From RHLJ01 sp965222205 (GTDB lineage: Bacteria > Bacteroidota > Rhodothermia > Balneolales > Balneolaceae), in assembly GCA_965222205.1 (NCBI GenBank), contig OZ244932.1, forward strand, positions 2,232,001 to 2,296,000: 64,000 bases of DNA, in the 5' to 3' direction. Shown here piece after piece: positions 32,804-41,568 of this stretch; within the stretch, counting starts at the first letter, position 1; each line of letters starts with the position of its first letter. The translations under genes were made by a program, and so were the position numbers. Under the pieces are notes generated by a model. That model was not told the DNA's origin, did no database searches, and worked only from the letters and a program-made list of their open reading frames with translations.

Positions 32804-35800
32804 ATGATTGATAAAATAATTTCCTTTTCTATAAAGAATAAGTTCATTATTGGCTTATTCATTTTAACCTTAATTGGAGTTGGAACATACTCCATGATGA
32901 CCATTAACTTGGGTTCTGTACCTGATATCACGAATAATCAGGTTCAGGTAATTACCGTATCAGAAAATCTGGGTACCGAAGATATCGAGCAATTTGTGAC
33001 TTATCCGGTAGAACTAGCAATGGGAAACTTACCGGGGGTCACTGAAATACGCTCTATTTCCCGTTTCGGTCTTTCTGTAGTTACCATCGTTTTTGAAGAT
33101 GATATGGGGACCTATCTACCCCGTCAGCTTGTACAAGAAAAACTAAACGAACTGGGTGAAACCATTCCCGATAAGTTTGGAAGCCCCGAAATGGGTCCTA
33201 TTTCCAGTGGATTGGGCCAAATCTATGAGTATTCAATAATAGTAGATCCGGAGTATGAGTCAGAATATACCCCAAACGAGCTCAGAACCATTCAGGACTG
33301 GATCATAAAAAGACAAATGGTGATGCTGGAAGGAGTCGTAGAGGTAAACTCATTTGGGGGAGGCATTAAGCAGTACGAAGTCTCACTCAATCCAGAGAAA
33401 CTCAATGCAATGGGTATTACGATTTCGGAAGTGTATGAAGCTCTTGCAGAGAATAACACAAATACTGGCGGCGCATACATTGAGAAAAATCGTATGGCTA
33501 ATTTTATTCGTGGAGAAGGACTAATACGAACACTCGATGACATTAGAAATATCGTGGTTAAAAATGAAGGAGGCTTGCCCATTACAATTAATGATGTTGT
33601 CGCCGAAGTTAAATTTGGAACCCAAACCCGCTACGGAGCCTTTACACAAAATGGAGAAGAAGCGGTCGGTGGAATAATCATGATGCTGAAGGGTTCAAAC
33701 CCAAATGCTACCGTGAACAGGGTTCGTGATCGTATTGCTGAGGTACAAAACTCATTACCTGAAGGATTACACATAGAACCCATTGTTGATCGAAGTGAAT
33801 TGATCGGGAGAACTACGAGTACGGTTACCAAAAACCTGATCGAGGGCGCATTAATAGTCGTGTTCGTATTAGTATTACTGCTTGGTAGCCTGAGAGGGGG
33901 ATTAATAACAGCTTCCTTGATTCCCTTATCTTTGTTATTCGCATTTATTTTGATGAAGGCTACCGGAGTTTGGGCAAATCTTATGAGCCTTGGAGCCATC
34001 GACTTTGGTATCATCGTAGATGGTGCAGTGATAATTGTGGAAGGTATAGTTCATGAAATACAAAAGAGGGTAAAATCTGGAAAGTCCACGTTCAATAAAG
34101 TGCAGATGGACGAAATCTCTTATAAAGCCAGCAGCACAATGATGAACGCCGCATTCTTTGGGCAATTAATTATTCTCATTGTATTTACTCCCATTCTTTT
34201 TCTTGAAGGAGTGGAAGGAAAAATGTTTCGCCCAATGGCCTTTACCTTTGGATTTGCAGTACTCGGTGCCATTATTCTCTGCCTTACCTATGTACCTATG
34301 ATCTCCGCAGTAGTTATGCGGCCATCAAATAACAAATCAAATTGGTTTGTAAGAATTGAAGGTGCGCTAGACCGATTCAGCAATAAGATTATAGAACATA
34401 TCCAAAGAGTTTACCGTCCGGTAATTATACAATCTCTGAATCGAAAAGCATTGGTTATTGCGCTGGCGGTGATCCTTTTTGCTGCTGCTATTTTTACGTT
34501 TACGAGAATGGGGGGAGAGTTCATTCCACAACTTGATGAAGGTGATATTGCTATGCAAGCTCTGATAAGGCCAGGGAGTGGGCTTACAGAATCGATTGAA
34601 GTATCCAAAAAAATTGAGCGAAAACTTCTTAATGAGTTCCCGGAAGTAGAAACCGTTACTGCTCGTATTGGTGTTGCAGATATCCCTACTGACCCAATGC
34701 CCTTTGATATTGCAGATATGTATATCATACTAAATAAAGACAAAGACAGTTGGGTTTCGGCTGATTCTAAAGATGAGCTTATCGATAAAATCAAAGCTAC
34801 CCTTGATGAATCTCTCGTAGGAGTGAATCTTGTATTTACTCAACCAGTTGAACTTCGGTTTAATGAGCTATTGGAAGGCGTGAGGGAGGATATTGCGGTT
34901 AAACTGTATGGGGAAGACTTAGAAATACTTTCCCAAAAAGTGAATGAAATGGCTTCGATCATTCAAACGGTTCCCGGAGTTGGGGATGTAAGTCCCGAAA
35001 GAATATCCGGGCTGCCTCAGATGACGGTTCAGTATAATCGTGATAAAGTAGCACAATACGGTCTTACTATTGAAAAACTAAATGAATACGTTAGTACTGC
35101 TTTTGCCGGGGGTGTTGCCGGAGTTGTGTTTGAAGGGGAAAAACGTTTCGATCTGGTGGTTCGTTTTGATGAAACATTTAGAACTGGAATTGAAGATCTT
35201 CAAAACCTATACATCGACCTTGAGAATGGCACTCAGGTTCCTATCAAAGAAGTTGCTGATATAAGTTACCAGCCTGGGCCAATGCAGATATCTCGAGATA
35301 ATACGTTCCGTAGAACCTATGTTGGTGTAAATGCCCGTGGACGTGATGTTGAGTCTTTGGTTTCTGAAATTCAGGACAGGCTTGATGCCGAACTCTCCTT
35401 ACCGCCGGGATATTATATCACTTATGGTGGAGAATTCGAAAATCTGCAAAGGGCAAAAAATCGGCTTGGCATTGTAGTGCCTATAGCTCTCTTTTTGATT
35501 TTCATCCTGCTCTATTTTGCACTGAATTCAGTGTCTCAAGCCGTGATGATTTATCTGGCTATCCCATTAGCATCCATTGGGGGTGTATTCCTGCTCGCCT
35601 TGAGAGATATGTCTTTCAGTATATCAGCGGGTGTTGGTTTTATTGTCTTATTCGGCGTTGCGGTCTTAAACGGATTGGTTCTTATAAGCCGCTTTAATTC
35701 ACTTAAAGAAGAAGAGGAAGTTATGGATATCAAAGAACGTATAATGATTGGAACAAAAGAACGTCTAAGACCAATATTGCTCACGGCTACCGCAGCTATT

Positions 35801-37207
35801 ATGGGCTTTACACCTATGGCGTTTTCAACCAGTGCGGGAGCTGAAGTTCAAAGACCTCTTGCTACCGTTGTTATTGGAGGGCTTATTAGTGCCACACTGT
35901 TAACACTTGTTGTATTACCAGTGCTTTATTCCATGATTGAAGAGCGCAAGAAAAAGAAGGAAAGTATTAAATCACCCTCAATAAATGGTTTTATTCCTTT
36001 AGGTTTAATCATTGGATTGATGGCACTCTCATCACCAACCTATGCTCAACCTAACCCCAGTTCCCTACAAGCCGTATCAATAGAACAAGCTGTTGAACGG
36101 GCTTTAAGTGACTATCCAACTGTAAAAGTCGGATTGCTTGAAATAGAGAGTCAGAAATCTCTTAAAAAAACAGCATGGGAATTAGGAGATACAGAACTAT
36201 TTACAGGAGAAGAAGAAGTCGGTAATGGGTCTAGTGGCGTTAAAACTCAAATCGGTATCAGACAAGAGTTTGATATATTTAGTCTAGCTCCAAGGCTGAA
36301 CCTACAGTCTCAAAAAACAATTCTTGCTGAAAGAAAACTTGATCTGTCTGAGGCTGAAATTGAGCTCGCTGTGCGTCAGGATTGGGTTTCTGTCTATACG
36401 TCCTATAAGATTTTCAAGGTGCTTGAGAAACTTGATGAGCAATTTAAGGATATTGTAAAAGCGGCGGATTTACGATTAGAAACTCAAGCCAGTTCAAAAC
36501 TTGAGTATTTGGCAACGTTGAATCAAGCTAACAGAATACGTAATCGTAAAGAACAAGCTTACAGAGATTACCTATCAGCAATTGAGACATTTAATAGGTG
36601 GTTTAGCGGTGAAACAAAACTAACATCTGTTACAGATTTACCTGAAGATTTTAATCAGCCCCTTGTTTACTCAGAGCTTTTGTTATCAGATCATCCGGTG
36701 ATAGATCTCTACGAACAGCGGTTGTCCGTTGCTGAAGCTGTAACGAAAGAAAAAAGAAGTCAATATTTACCAAAGCTTAATGCTGAGTACGGTCGTCAAG
36801 AAATCGCCGGACAGTCAGGATTCTATAAATATCAAATTGGAATCAAAATTCCTCTCACATTTTGGTCAGAGGTAGGACAGACACAATCCGCAAAAATACA
36901 GCAAGATATTGCCGAACAAAATTTGTTTGAGGCAGAACGTAAGCTCAATGCTGATTTTAGGTCGGCACAAGAGCAATACCAAAAATGGTTAAGCACATGG
37001 GAATACTACAAAAAAGAAGCTCTTCCGCTTGCTAAAGAACAACGAAAAGGTGCCGTGACAGCATATAAGGAAGGTGCGATTGACTATGTGAAGTTCCTTC
37101 AAAATATGCGGGATGCAATCGCTATAGAGGTTGAGTCTTGGAATGCTCTTGGTAATTACCTCAACCATCGCTTTCAACTTGAGTTCTACTTAAGAAATTC
37201 AAATTAA
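32804..37207 (+). CDS. czcA: CzcA-type metal RND pump fused to a TolC-like channel domain
   Basis: 1467 residues. Residues 1-1050 are a heavy-metal RND transporter: IIGLFILTLIGVGTYSMMTI, PDITNNQVQVITVSENLGTE, TM4 motif LGAIDFGIIVDGAVIIVEGI, and the second half from QNLYIDLENGTQVPIKEVAD. After a basic linker and a further hydrophobic segment ending SSPTYAQ (near 1085), the remaining 380 residues form a TolC/OEP-like coiled domain (SIEQAVERALSDYPTVKVGL, FYKYQIGIKIPLTFWSEVGQ). The embedded signal-like segment would carry the channel part across the inner membrane. The fusion is known in Bacteroidota. It exports divalent zinc, cobalt or cadmium, judging by its neighbours. Confidence 0.93.
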   Translation: MIDKIISFSIKNKFIIGLFILTLIGVGTYSMMTINLGSVPDITNNQVQVITVSENLGTEDIEQFVTYPVELAMGNLPGVTEIRSISRFGLSVVTIVFEDDMGTYLPRQLVQEKLNELGETIPDKFGSPEMGPISSGLGQIYEYSIIVDPEYESEYTPNELRTIQDWIIKRQMVMLEGVVEVNSFGGGIKQYEVSLNPEKLNAMGITISEVYEALAENNTNTGGAYIEKNRMANFIRGEGLIRTLDDIRNIVVKNEGGLPITINDVVAEVKFGTQTRYGAFTQNGEEAVGGIIMMLKGSNPNATVNRVRDRIAEVQNSLPEGLHIEPIVDRSELIGRTTSTVTKNLIEGALIVVFVLVLLLGSLRGGLITASLIPLSLLFAFILMKATGVWANLMSLGAIDFGIIVDGAVIIVEGIVHEIQKRVKSGKSTFNKVQMDEISYKASSTMMNAAFFGQLIILIVFTPILFLEGVEGKMFRPMAFTFGFAVLGAIILCLTYVPMISAVVMRPSNNKSNWFVRIEGALDRFSNKIIEHIQRVYRPVIIQSLNRKALVIALAVILFAAAIFTFTRMGGEFIPQLDEGDIAMQALIRPGSGLTESIEVSKKIERKLLNEFPEVETVTARIGVADIPTDPMPFDIADMYIILNKDKDSWVSADSKDELIDKIKATLDESLVGVNLVFTQPVELRFNELLEGVREDIAVKLYGEDLEILSQKVNEMASIIQTVPGVGDVSPERISGLPQMTVQYNRDKVAQYGLTIEKLNEYVSTAFAGGVAGVVFEGEKRFDLVVRFDETFRTGIEDLQNLYIDLENGTQVPIKEVADISYQPGPMQISRDNTFRRTYVGVNARGRDVESLVSEIQDRLDAELSLPPGYYITYGGEFENLQRAKNRLGIVVPIALFLIFILLYFALNSVSQAVMIYLAIPLASIGGVFLLALRDMSFSISAGVGFIVLFGVAVLNGLVLISRFNSLKEEEEVMDIKERIMIGTKERLRPILLTATAAIMGFTPMAFSTSAGAEVQRPLATVVIGGLISATLLTLVVLPVLYSMIEERKKKKESIKSPSINGFIPLGLIIGLMALSSPTYAQPNPSSLQAVSIEQAVERALSDYPTVKVGLLEIESQKSLKKTAWELGDTELFTGEEEVGNGSSGVKTQIGIRQEFDIFSLAPRLNLQSQKTILAERKLDLSEAEIELAVRQDWVSVYTSYKIFKVLEKLDEQFKDIVKAADLRLETQASSKLEYLATLNQANRIRNRKEQAYRDYLSAIETFNRWFSGETKLTSVTDLPEDFNQPLVYSELLLSDHPVIDLYEQRLSVAEAVTKEKRSQYLPKLNAEYGRQEIAGQSGFYKYQIGIKIPLTFWSEVGQTQSAKIQQDIAEQNLFEAERKLNADFRSAQEQYQKWLSTWEYYKKEALPLAKEQRKGAVTAYKEGAIDYVKFLQNMRDAIAIEVESWNALGNYLNHRFQLEFYLRNSN

Positions 37208-37226
37208 ACATCAGATTGGAAATATT

Positions 37227-38438
37227 ATGACGAAACAAAAAATCCATATTTTACTATTAATCCTCTCATTATCTATTGTCTCAGCGTGTGATAATTCGCC
37301 TGATAGTCATGATGAACAAGGAGAAGAAATCCACCAAGAGGCATCTACCTCAACCGAAGTTGAAGAGTCTAAAGTACTTCATCTGTCAGAGCTTAAATTC
37401 AATAGTCTTGAAATGAATATTGATACGCTCCCAACTCGTAATCTTTCGGGTATCATAAAGGCAAATGGACAGCTTGAAGTTCCTCCACAACATGAAGCTA
37501 CCGTGACTGCAATTTTAGGTGCTAATGTTACTTCCATTGAGGTTATTGAAGGAGATAAAGTTACTAAAAATCAGGTTCTGGCTTACGCCGCTCACCCTAA
37601 CCTTACCAATATCCAAACACAATACGTGCGTACATACGAGCAAATGCTGTATTTGGAAAAAGAGCTTGCCCGTCAACAAAGATTGTATGATGGACAAGTT
37701 GGTTCAGGTCAGGCACTGCAAAAAATAGAAGCAGAGTACAAAGCAACGGTTGCAGAAGTTAAAGGTTATGAGGCGCAGTTAAAACAACTGAGTTTGAGCG
37801 TTGAAAAAATCAAAAGTGGCGATATTTACGAGGCGGTGCCCATTGTTAGTCCTATTAACGGATACATTGAAGACGTTAACATTCAAATCGGGCAATATGT
37901 TGAACCACAAACAGAATTGCTTATGATCGTTAATAACGAACACATACATGCTGATTTAATGATTTTTGAAAAAGATGTGTATCAGGTTAAAAAGGGTCAG
38001 AAAGTTTCTTTTACTGTCCAATCTATCCCTGATGGAAGATTAACAGGTAAGATATACTCCGTGGGAAAGCGGTTCGAACAAAACCCGAAAGCGGTTCATA
38101 TACATGCTGAAATTGATCAGAAAGAAGGGTTTTTAATTCCGGGAATGTATATCAATGGTAACATTTATACTACAGACAAAGAAGTGTTTGCATTACCCGA
38201 GAGTGCCATCATTGAAGACGAAGGTAAAACGTATATGTTTAGTGCCGAAGAGCATCAGGAAAATGGAGAAACAGAATGGGAATTTACTCCGGTTGAGATA
38301 AAAACAGGTCTGGAGAAAGACGGATGGGTTGAAGTGAAGCTATTGAGCGTTTTACCACCAAACTCAAAAGTTGCTTGGAATAACGCCTATTACCTGATCT
38401 CCGAAATGAAGAAAAGCGAAACTGGAGATGATGATTAA
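37227..38438 (+). CDS. czcB: CzcB-type RND periplasmic adaptor lipoprotein
   Basis: 403 residues with a lipobox (IVSACD, Cys near residue 21) followed by an acidic, His-containing start (SPDSHDEQGEEIHQEAST). Membrane-fusion features: the lipoyl half LEVPPQHEATVTAILGANVT, a helical hairpin near residues 130-195 (RTYEQMLYLEKELARQQRLY), the second lipoyl half AVPIVSPINGYIEDVNIQIG, then beta-barrel domains (VKKGQKVSFTVQSIPDGRLT). It links the CzcA part of the upstream fusion to the channel. It follows czcA by 19 bp. Confidence 0.92.
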   Translation: MTKQKIHILLLILSLSIVSACDNSPDSHDEQGEEIHQEASTSTEVEESKVLHLSELKFNSLEMNIDTLPTRNLSGIIKANGQLEVPPQHEATVTAILGANVTSIEVIEGDKVTKNQVLAYAAHPNLTNIQTQYVRTYEQMLYLEKELARQQRLYDGQVGSGQALQKIEAEYKATVAEVKGYEAQLKQLSLSVEKIKSGDIYEAVPIVSPINGYIEDVNIQIGQYVEPQTELLMIVNNEHIHADLMIFEKDVYQVKKGQKVSFTVQSIPDGRLTGKIYSVGKRFEQNPKAVHIHAEIDQKEGFLIPGMYINGNIYTTDKEVFALPESAIIEDEGKTYMFSAEEHQENGETEWEFTPVEIKTGLEKDGWVEVKLLSVLPPNSKVAWNNAYYLISEMKKSETGDDD

Positions 38439-38461
38439 TTTCAATGATTTAAATCAACATT

Positions 38462-38797
38462 ATGAAAGAAATAAAAGCATTTATAAAACCAATCAGAGTA
38501 GAAGTAGTGGTAGAATCTTTAAAAAAAGAAGGGTTCGACAGTGTTACCTTATCGAAAGGTGAAGGTACTGGAACCTATAGAAGACCTGATGCCTCTCCAT
38601 CTTTGGACTTTCATTTTACAGATAGCCCAATCATAAAATTGGAGCTGGTTTGTCAAAATGAAGTAGTGGAAAGAGCAATTGAATTAATCTGTAGCAAAGC
38701 TCAAACCCCGGAACATGGGGATGGAATTATTTATGTTACAGAAATTGAGAACGCTTATAGAATAAAGACACAAAAGTCGCTCACAAGAATTTCATAG
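38462..38797 (+). CDS. PII-like protein of the metal-efflux-associated group (PII-NG type)
   Basis: 111 residues with the PII signal-protein fold: MKEIKAFIKPIRVEVVVESL at the start, a T-loop region without the uridylylated Tyr context of GlnB (YRRPDASPSLDFHFTDSP), and the B-loop TPEHGDGIIYVTEIENAYRI. A PII branch encoded next to heavy-metal RND pumps and lacking the modified Tyr has been described (PII-NG). It probably senses a nucleotide or metal and modulates the transporter; this is inference. It sits 23 bp after czcB and 18 bp before the HMA-CDF gene, in the same operon. Confidence 0.85.
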   Translation: MKEIKAFIKPIRVEVVVESLKKEGFDSVTLSKGEGTGTYRRPDASPSLDFHFTDSPIIKLELVCQNEVVERAIELICSKAQTPEHGDGIIYVTEIENAYRIKTQKSLTRIS

Positions 38798-38815
38798 TTC
38801 AAAACTTTTCCAGAA

Positions 38816-39610
38816 ATGAAAAAAACAACCTTCCACATTAGCAAAATGGATTGCCCTTCAGAGGAGCAAATGATCCGCATGAAGCTGGAACCTTACAATG
38901 AGGTTAAGCAACTTTCATTTGATATCCCCAACCGCAAACTGGAGGTATATCATACAGAAAAAGTAGATGAGATCCATCACGCCATAAGTGAACTTAAACT
39001 TAGCGACCAGTTATTAGGTTCAGAAGATGATGTCGAATTGCCGTTGGCTGCTGACGATTCCAAACAGCGTAAAATATTGTGGTGGGTTCTGGGTATCAAT
39101 TTTGGATTTTTTGTTGTGGAAATGACTACCGGATGGATATCAAACTCTATGGGTTTGATAGCAGACTCACTCGATATGCTTGCAGATTCCATCGTATATG
39201 CACTAAGTCTGTTTGCGATTGGCAGTACTGTTTCAAGAAAGAAAAAAGTAGCTAAATTTAGTGGGTATTTTCAAATGGGGTTGGCATTGTTGGGCTTCAC
39301 AGAAGTATTTCGGAGATTTCTCAGTGAAAGTGAAACACCTCTGTTTGAGTGGATGATTTTCATAGCAGTGCTGGCTCTCATTGGCAATCTGGTTTCGCTC
39401 TGGCTGATTAATAAAACCAAAAGTGATGAAGCTCACATGCAGGCCAGTGCCATCTTTACCTCTAATGACATTATTGTGAATGGTGGAGTGATACTAGCCG
39501 GAGTACTGGTTTTTTGGCTTGATAGTAAGCTTCCAGATCTGATAATCGGAGCGATTGTATTCAGTTTTGTGATTCGAGGAGCCATAAAAATCTTACAATT
39601 AAGCAAGTAA
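38816..39610 (+). CDS. HMA-like domain fused to a CDF-type metal exporter
   Basis: 264 residues. Residues 1-65 form an HMA-like beta-alpha fold (TFHISKMDCPSEEQMIRMKL) in which the second Cys of MxCxxC is Glu (CPSE). Residues about 85-264 are a cation diffusion facilitator membrane domain of six helices, with the metal site DSLDMLADS in TM2 and a second one near FTSNDIIVNGG in TM5. The usual long C-terminal cytoplasmic domain is missing, so the HMA-like domain may replace it as the cytoplasmic metal sensor. It probably exports Zn, Co or Cd. It is followed by a second, His-rich CDF gene after 31 bp. Confidence 0.88.
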   Translation: MKKTTFHISKMDCPSEEQMIRMKLEPYNEVKQLSFDIPNRKLEVYHTEKVDEIHHAISELKLSDQLLGSEDDVELPLAADDSKQRKILWWVLGINFGFFVVEMTTGWISNSMGLIADSLDMLADSIVYALSLFAIGSTVSRKKKVAKFSGYFQMGLALLGFTEVFRRFLSESETPLFEWMIFIAVLALIGNLVSLWLINKTKSDEAHMQASAIFTSNDIIVNGGVILAGVLVFWLDSKLPDLIIGAIVFSFVIRGAIKILQLSK

Positions 39611-39641
39611 CATAAATTAGTGACACTCAAATTCATATCTC

Positions 39642-40538
39642 ATGGCACATGATCATCACCATAATCAAGAAGGCAATATTAAAATTGCCTTCTTCCTTAA
39701 TATAGGGTTCACCATTCTTGAGTTTTTTGGAGGATTATATGTAAACAGTGTGGCTATCATCTCCGATGCTTTACACGATCTTGGTGATAGTATTTCTCTG
39801 GGCTTGTCCTGGTATTTGGACAGAAAGTCGAGAGAAGGAGCTAATTCAAATTTCACATTCGGATATACTCGTTTTTCGTTATTAGGGGCCTTGGTGAATA
39901 GCCTTGTTCTTATTGGGGGCTCAATATTTGTCATAAATGAGGCCGTAGAACGCATTCTAAATCCGCAACACACTGATGCTCAAGGTATGTTACTATTTGC
40001 TATCATTGGAGTTACTGTAAATGGATACGCTGCATGGAGAGTAAGTAAAGGTAAAACTCTAAATGAGCGGGTAATATCATGGCATCTAATGGAAGACGTT
40101 TTGGGGTGGGCTGCCGTGCTGGTAGTTTCCATTGTTTTGCTTTTTAAAGATATACATTATCTCGATCCGGCTTTATCCCTCTTCATAACAGCATATATAT
40201 TGTGGAATGTCCTGAAGCGCCTAAAAGAAACCTTATATGTCTTTTTGCAGGGAAGTCCTAATGATATTGACATAGATGAATTGAACAGAAAGTTTCTGAA
40301 TCTACCTTTTGTAGAAAGCACTAATCATGTGCATGTGTGGTCACTGGATGGGGAAAAGCATGTGGTCACTGCCCATATACAAGTACATGAAATGAACCAA
40401 GTTTCTGAATTGATAAATGCAAAAAAAGAAATTCGTGAATTGCTTAAACCTTATAAGTTCAACCATAGCACGATAGAAATAGAGTGGGATAATCAGATCT
40501 CTACTCTGATTGAAGAACAACATAATCATGAAGAATGA
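39642..40538 (+). CDS. czcD: CDF-family Zn/Cd/Co exporter (CzcD-like)
   Basis: 298 residues with six membrane helices, the His-rich N-terminal tail MAHDHHHNQ, and both intramembrane metal sites: SDALHDLGDS (TM2) and WHLMEDVLG (TM5), i.e. the HxxxD pair of zinc-transporting CDFs. The C-terminal cytoplasmic domain is complete (VESTNHVHVWSLDGEKHVVT, where the His residues fit a regulatory zinc site). It exports divalent metal from the cytoplasm in exchange for protons. Its stop overlaps the start of the HMA-AraC regulator by 4 bp (ATGA). Confidence 0.93.
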   Translation: MAHDHHHNQEGNIKIAFFLNIGFTILEFFGGLYVNSVAIISDALHDLGDSISLGLSWYLDRKSREGANSNFTFGYTRFSLLGALVNSLVLIGGSIFVINEAVERILNPQHTDAQGMLLFAIIGVTVNGYAAWRVSKGKTLNERVISWHLMEDVLGWAAVLVVSIVLLFKDIHYLDPALSLFITAYILWNVLKRLKETLYVFLQGSPNDIDIDELNRKFLNLPFVESTNHVHVWSLDGEKHVVTAHIQVHEMNQVSELINAKKEIRELLKPYKFNHSTIEIEWDNQISTLIEEQHNHEE

Positions 40539-41101
40539 AACAACAACACTTCCACATAAAGAATATGGTATGTACCTGTTGTACTGAAATTTTGGAAAAG
40601 AAAATTACAGAAGCTGATTTCGCAATTAAACATATTGATCTAGGAGAGCTAACACTAACTGAGCCAATTCCTGATAAAGAATATCAAAGGCTCGTAAAAG
40701 TGGTTCAGAAAAATGGCTTTGAAATCATCAACGATCAGGGTAGTAAAACTGTTGAGCGCATCAAACAGATTATCATACAGTTGGTTCGAACCAATAAAGA
40801 GCTTAAAGGCAATCTTTCACAGTATCTGACAAAAAACCTGAATAAGGATTACCATTTTTTGAGTCGGTTGTTCTCTAATGTGGAAGGAAAGTCTATCGAG
40901 CGATACTATATCCTGCAAAAGATCGAGCGGGCTAAAGAACTCATCGTATATGGAGAACATAATTTAACTGAAATTGCCTATGAATTGGGTTACAGTAGCC
41001 AACAGCATTTTTCACGACAATTCAAAAAGGAAACCGGGTTATCCCCCTCTCATTTTAAAGAGGTCAAGGAGAATAAAAGAGTTTCAATAGATAAAATCTG
41101 A
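40535..41101 (+). CDS. AraC-family regulator with N-terminal HMA-like domain, second copy
   Basis: 188 residues with the same layout as 26577-27152: an HMA-like domain (HFHIKNMVCTCCTEI, Cys at 13, 15 and 16, so a CxxC is kept), a helical linker, and an AraC double HTH (ERYYILQKIERAKELIVYGE, LTEIAYELGYSSQQHFSRQF, FKKETGLSPSHF). The whole protein aligns with the first copy at an estimated third to half of positions (by eye). It is translationally coupled to the CDF exporter, so the zinc-type operon carries its own likely metal-responsive activator (inference). Confidence 0.9.
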   Translation: MKQQHFHIKNMVCTCCTEILEKKITEADFAIKHIDLGELTLTEPIPDKEYQRLVKVVQKNGFEIINDQGSKTVERIKQIIIQLVRTNKELKGNLSQYLTKNLNKDYHFLSRLFSNVEGKSIERYYILQKIERAKELIVYGEHNLTEIAYELGYSSQQHFSRQFKKETGLSPSHFKEVKENKRVSIDKI

Positions 41102-41193
41102 CAAAATCCTGCACGAGATTTACACAAATCTGCAATTAATCTGACAAAAATTATCATATTATTATTCAAAATTGATCAATAAGGTAAACTAAT

Positions 41194-41568
41194 ATGATTA
41201 GTATTGAGACACACGAAGAGAGAGGCATTCTTGCCATTAAAGAATCTGGTGCTTTGAACAAGCAGGACTTTGATAAGCTAGAACCAGCGCTCAAGGATTT
41301 TACTGGCTCGAACTCAAAGCCTAAATTGTTAATGATTTTAGAGAAATTTAAAGGCTGGAAGGATGTGGACTCATTTTGGAAAGATTTAAAACTTGATGCC
41401 AAATTCATCGGCAAGTTTGATCGTATTGTCATTGTGGGAGAATCTAAATGGCAAAAATGGGGAACTCGTCTTCTAAGTGCACTGACAAAAGACAATATGA
41501 AATTTTTTGAGATTGAAAATGCAGATAGTGCATGGGAATGGCTCCATGATAGAGAGAACAAATCATGA
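41194..41568 (+). CDS. SpoIIAA/STAS-like protein coupled to the metal ATPase
   Basis: 124 residues of alternating strand and helix. It begins MISIETHEERGILAIKESGA, continues LNKQDFDKLEPALKDF, then LLMILEKFKGWKDVDSFWKD and FDRIVIVGESKWQKWGTRLL. This is the SpoIIAA-like (DUF3478) member of the STAS/SEC14-like superfamily. The phosphorylatable Ser of true anti-anti-sigma factors is not evident. A lipid-binding or signalling role has been suggested for this family; none is proven. Its stop overlaps the ATPase start by 4 bp, which implies coupled synthesis. Confidence 0.85.
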   Translation: MISIETHEERGILAIKESGALNKQDFDKLEPALKDFTGSNSKPKLLMILEKFKGWKDVDSFWKDLKLDAKFIGKFDRIVIVGESKWQKWGTRLLSALTKDNMKFFEIENADSAWEWLHDRENKS

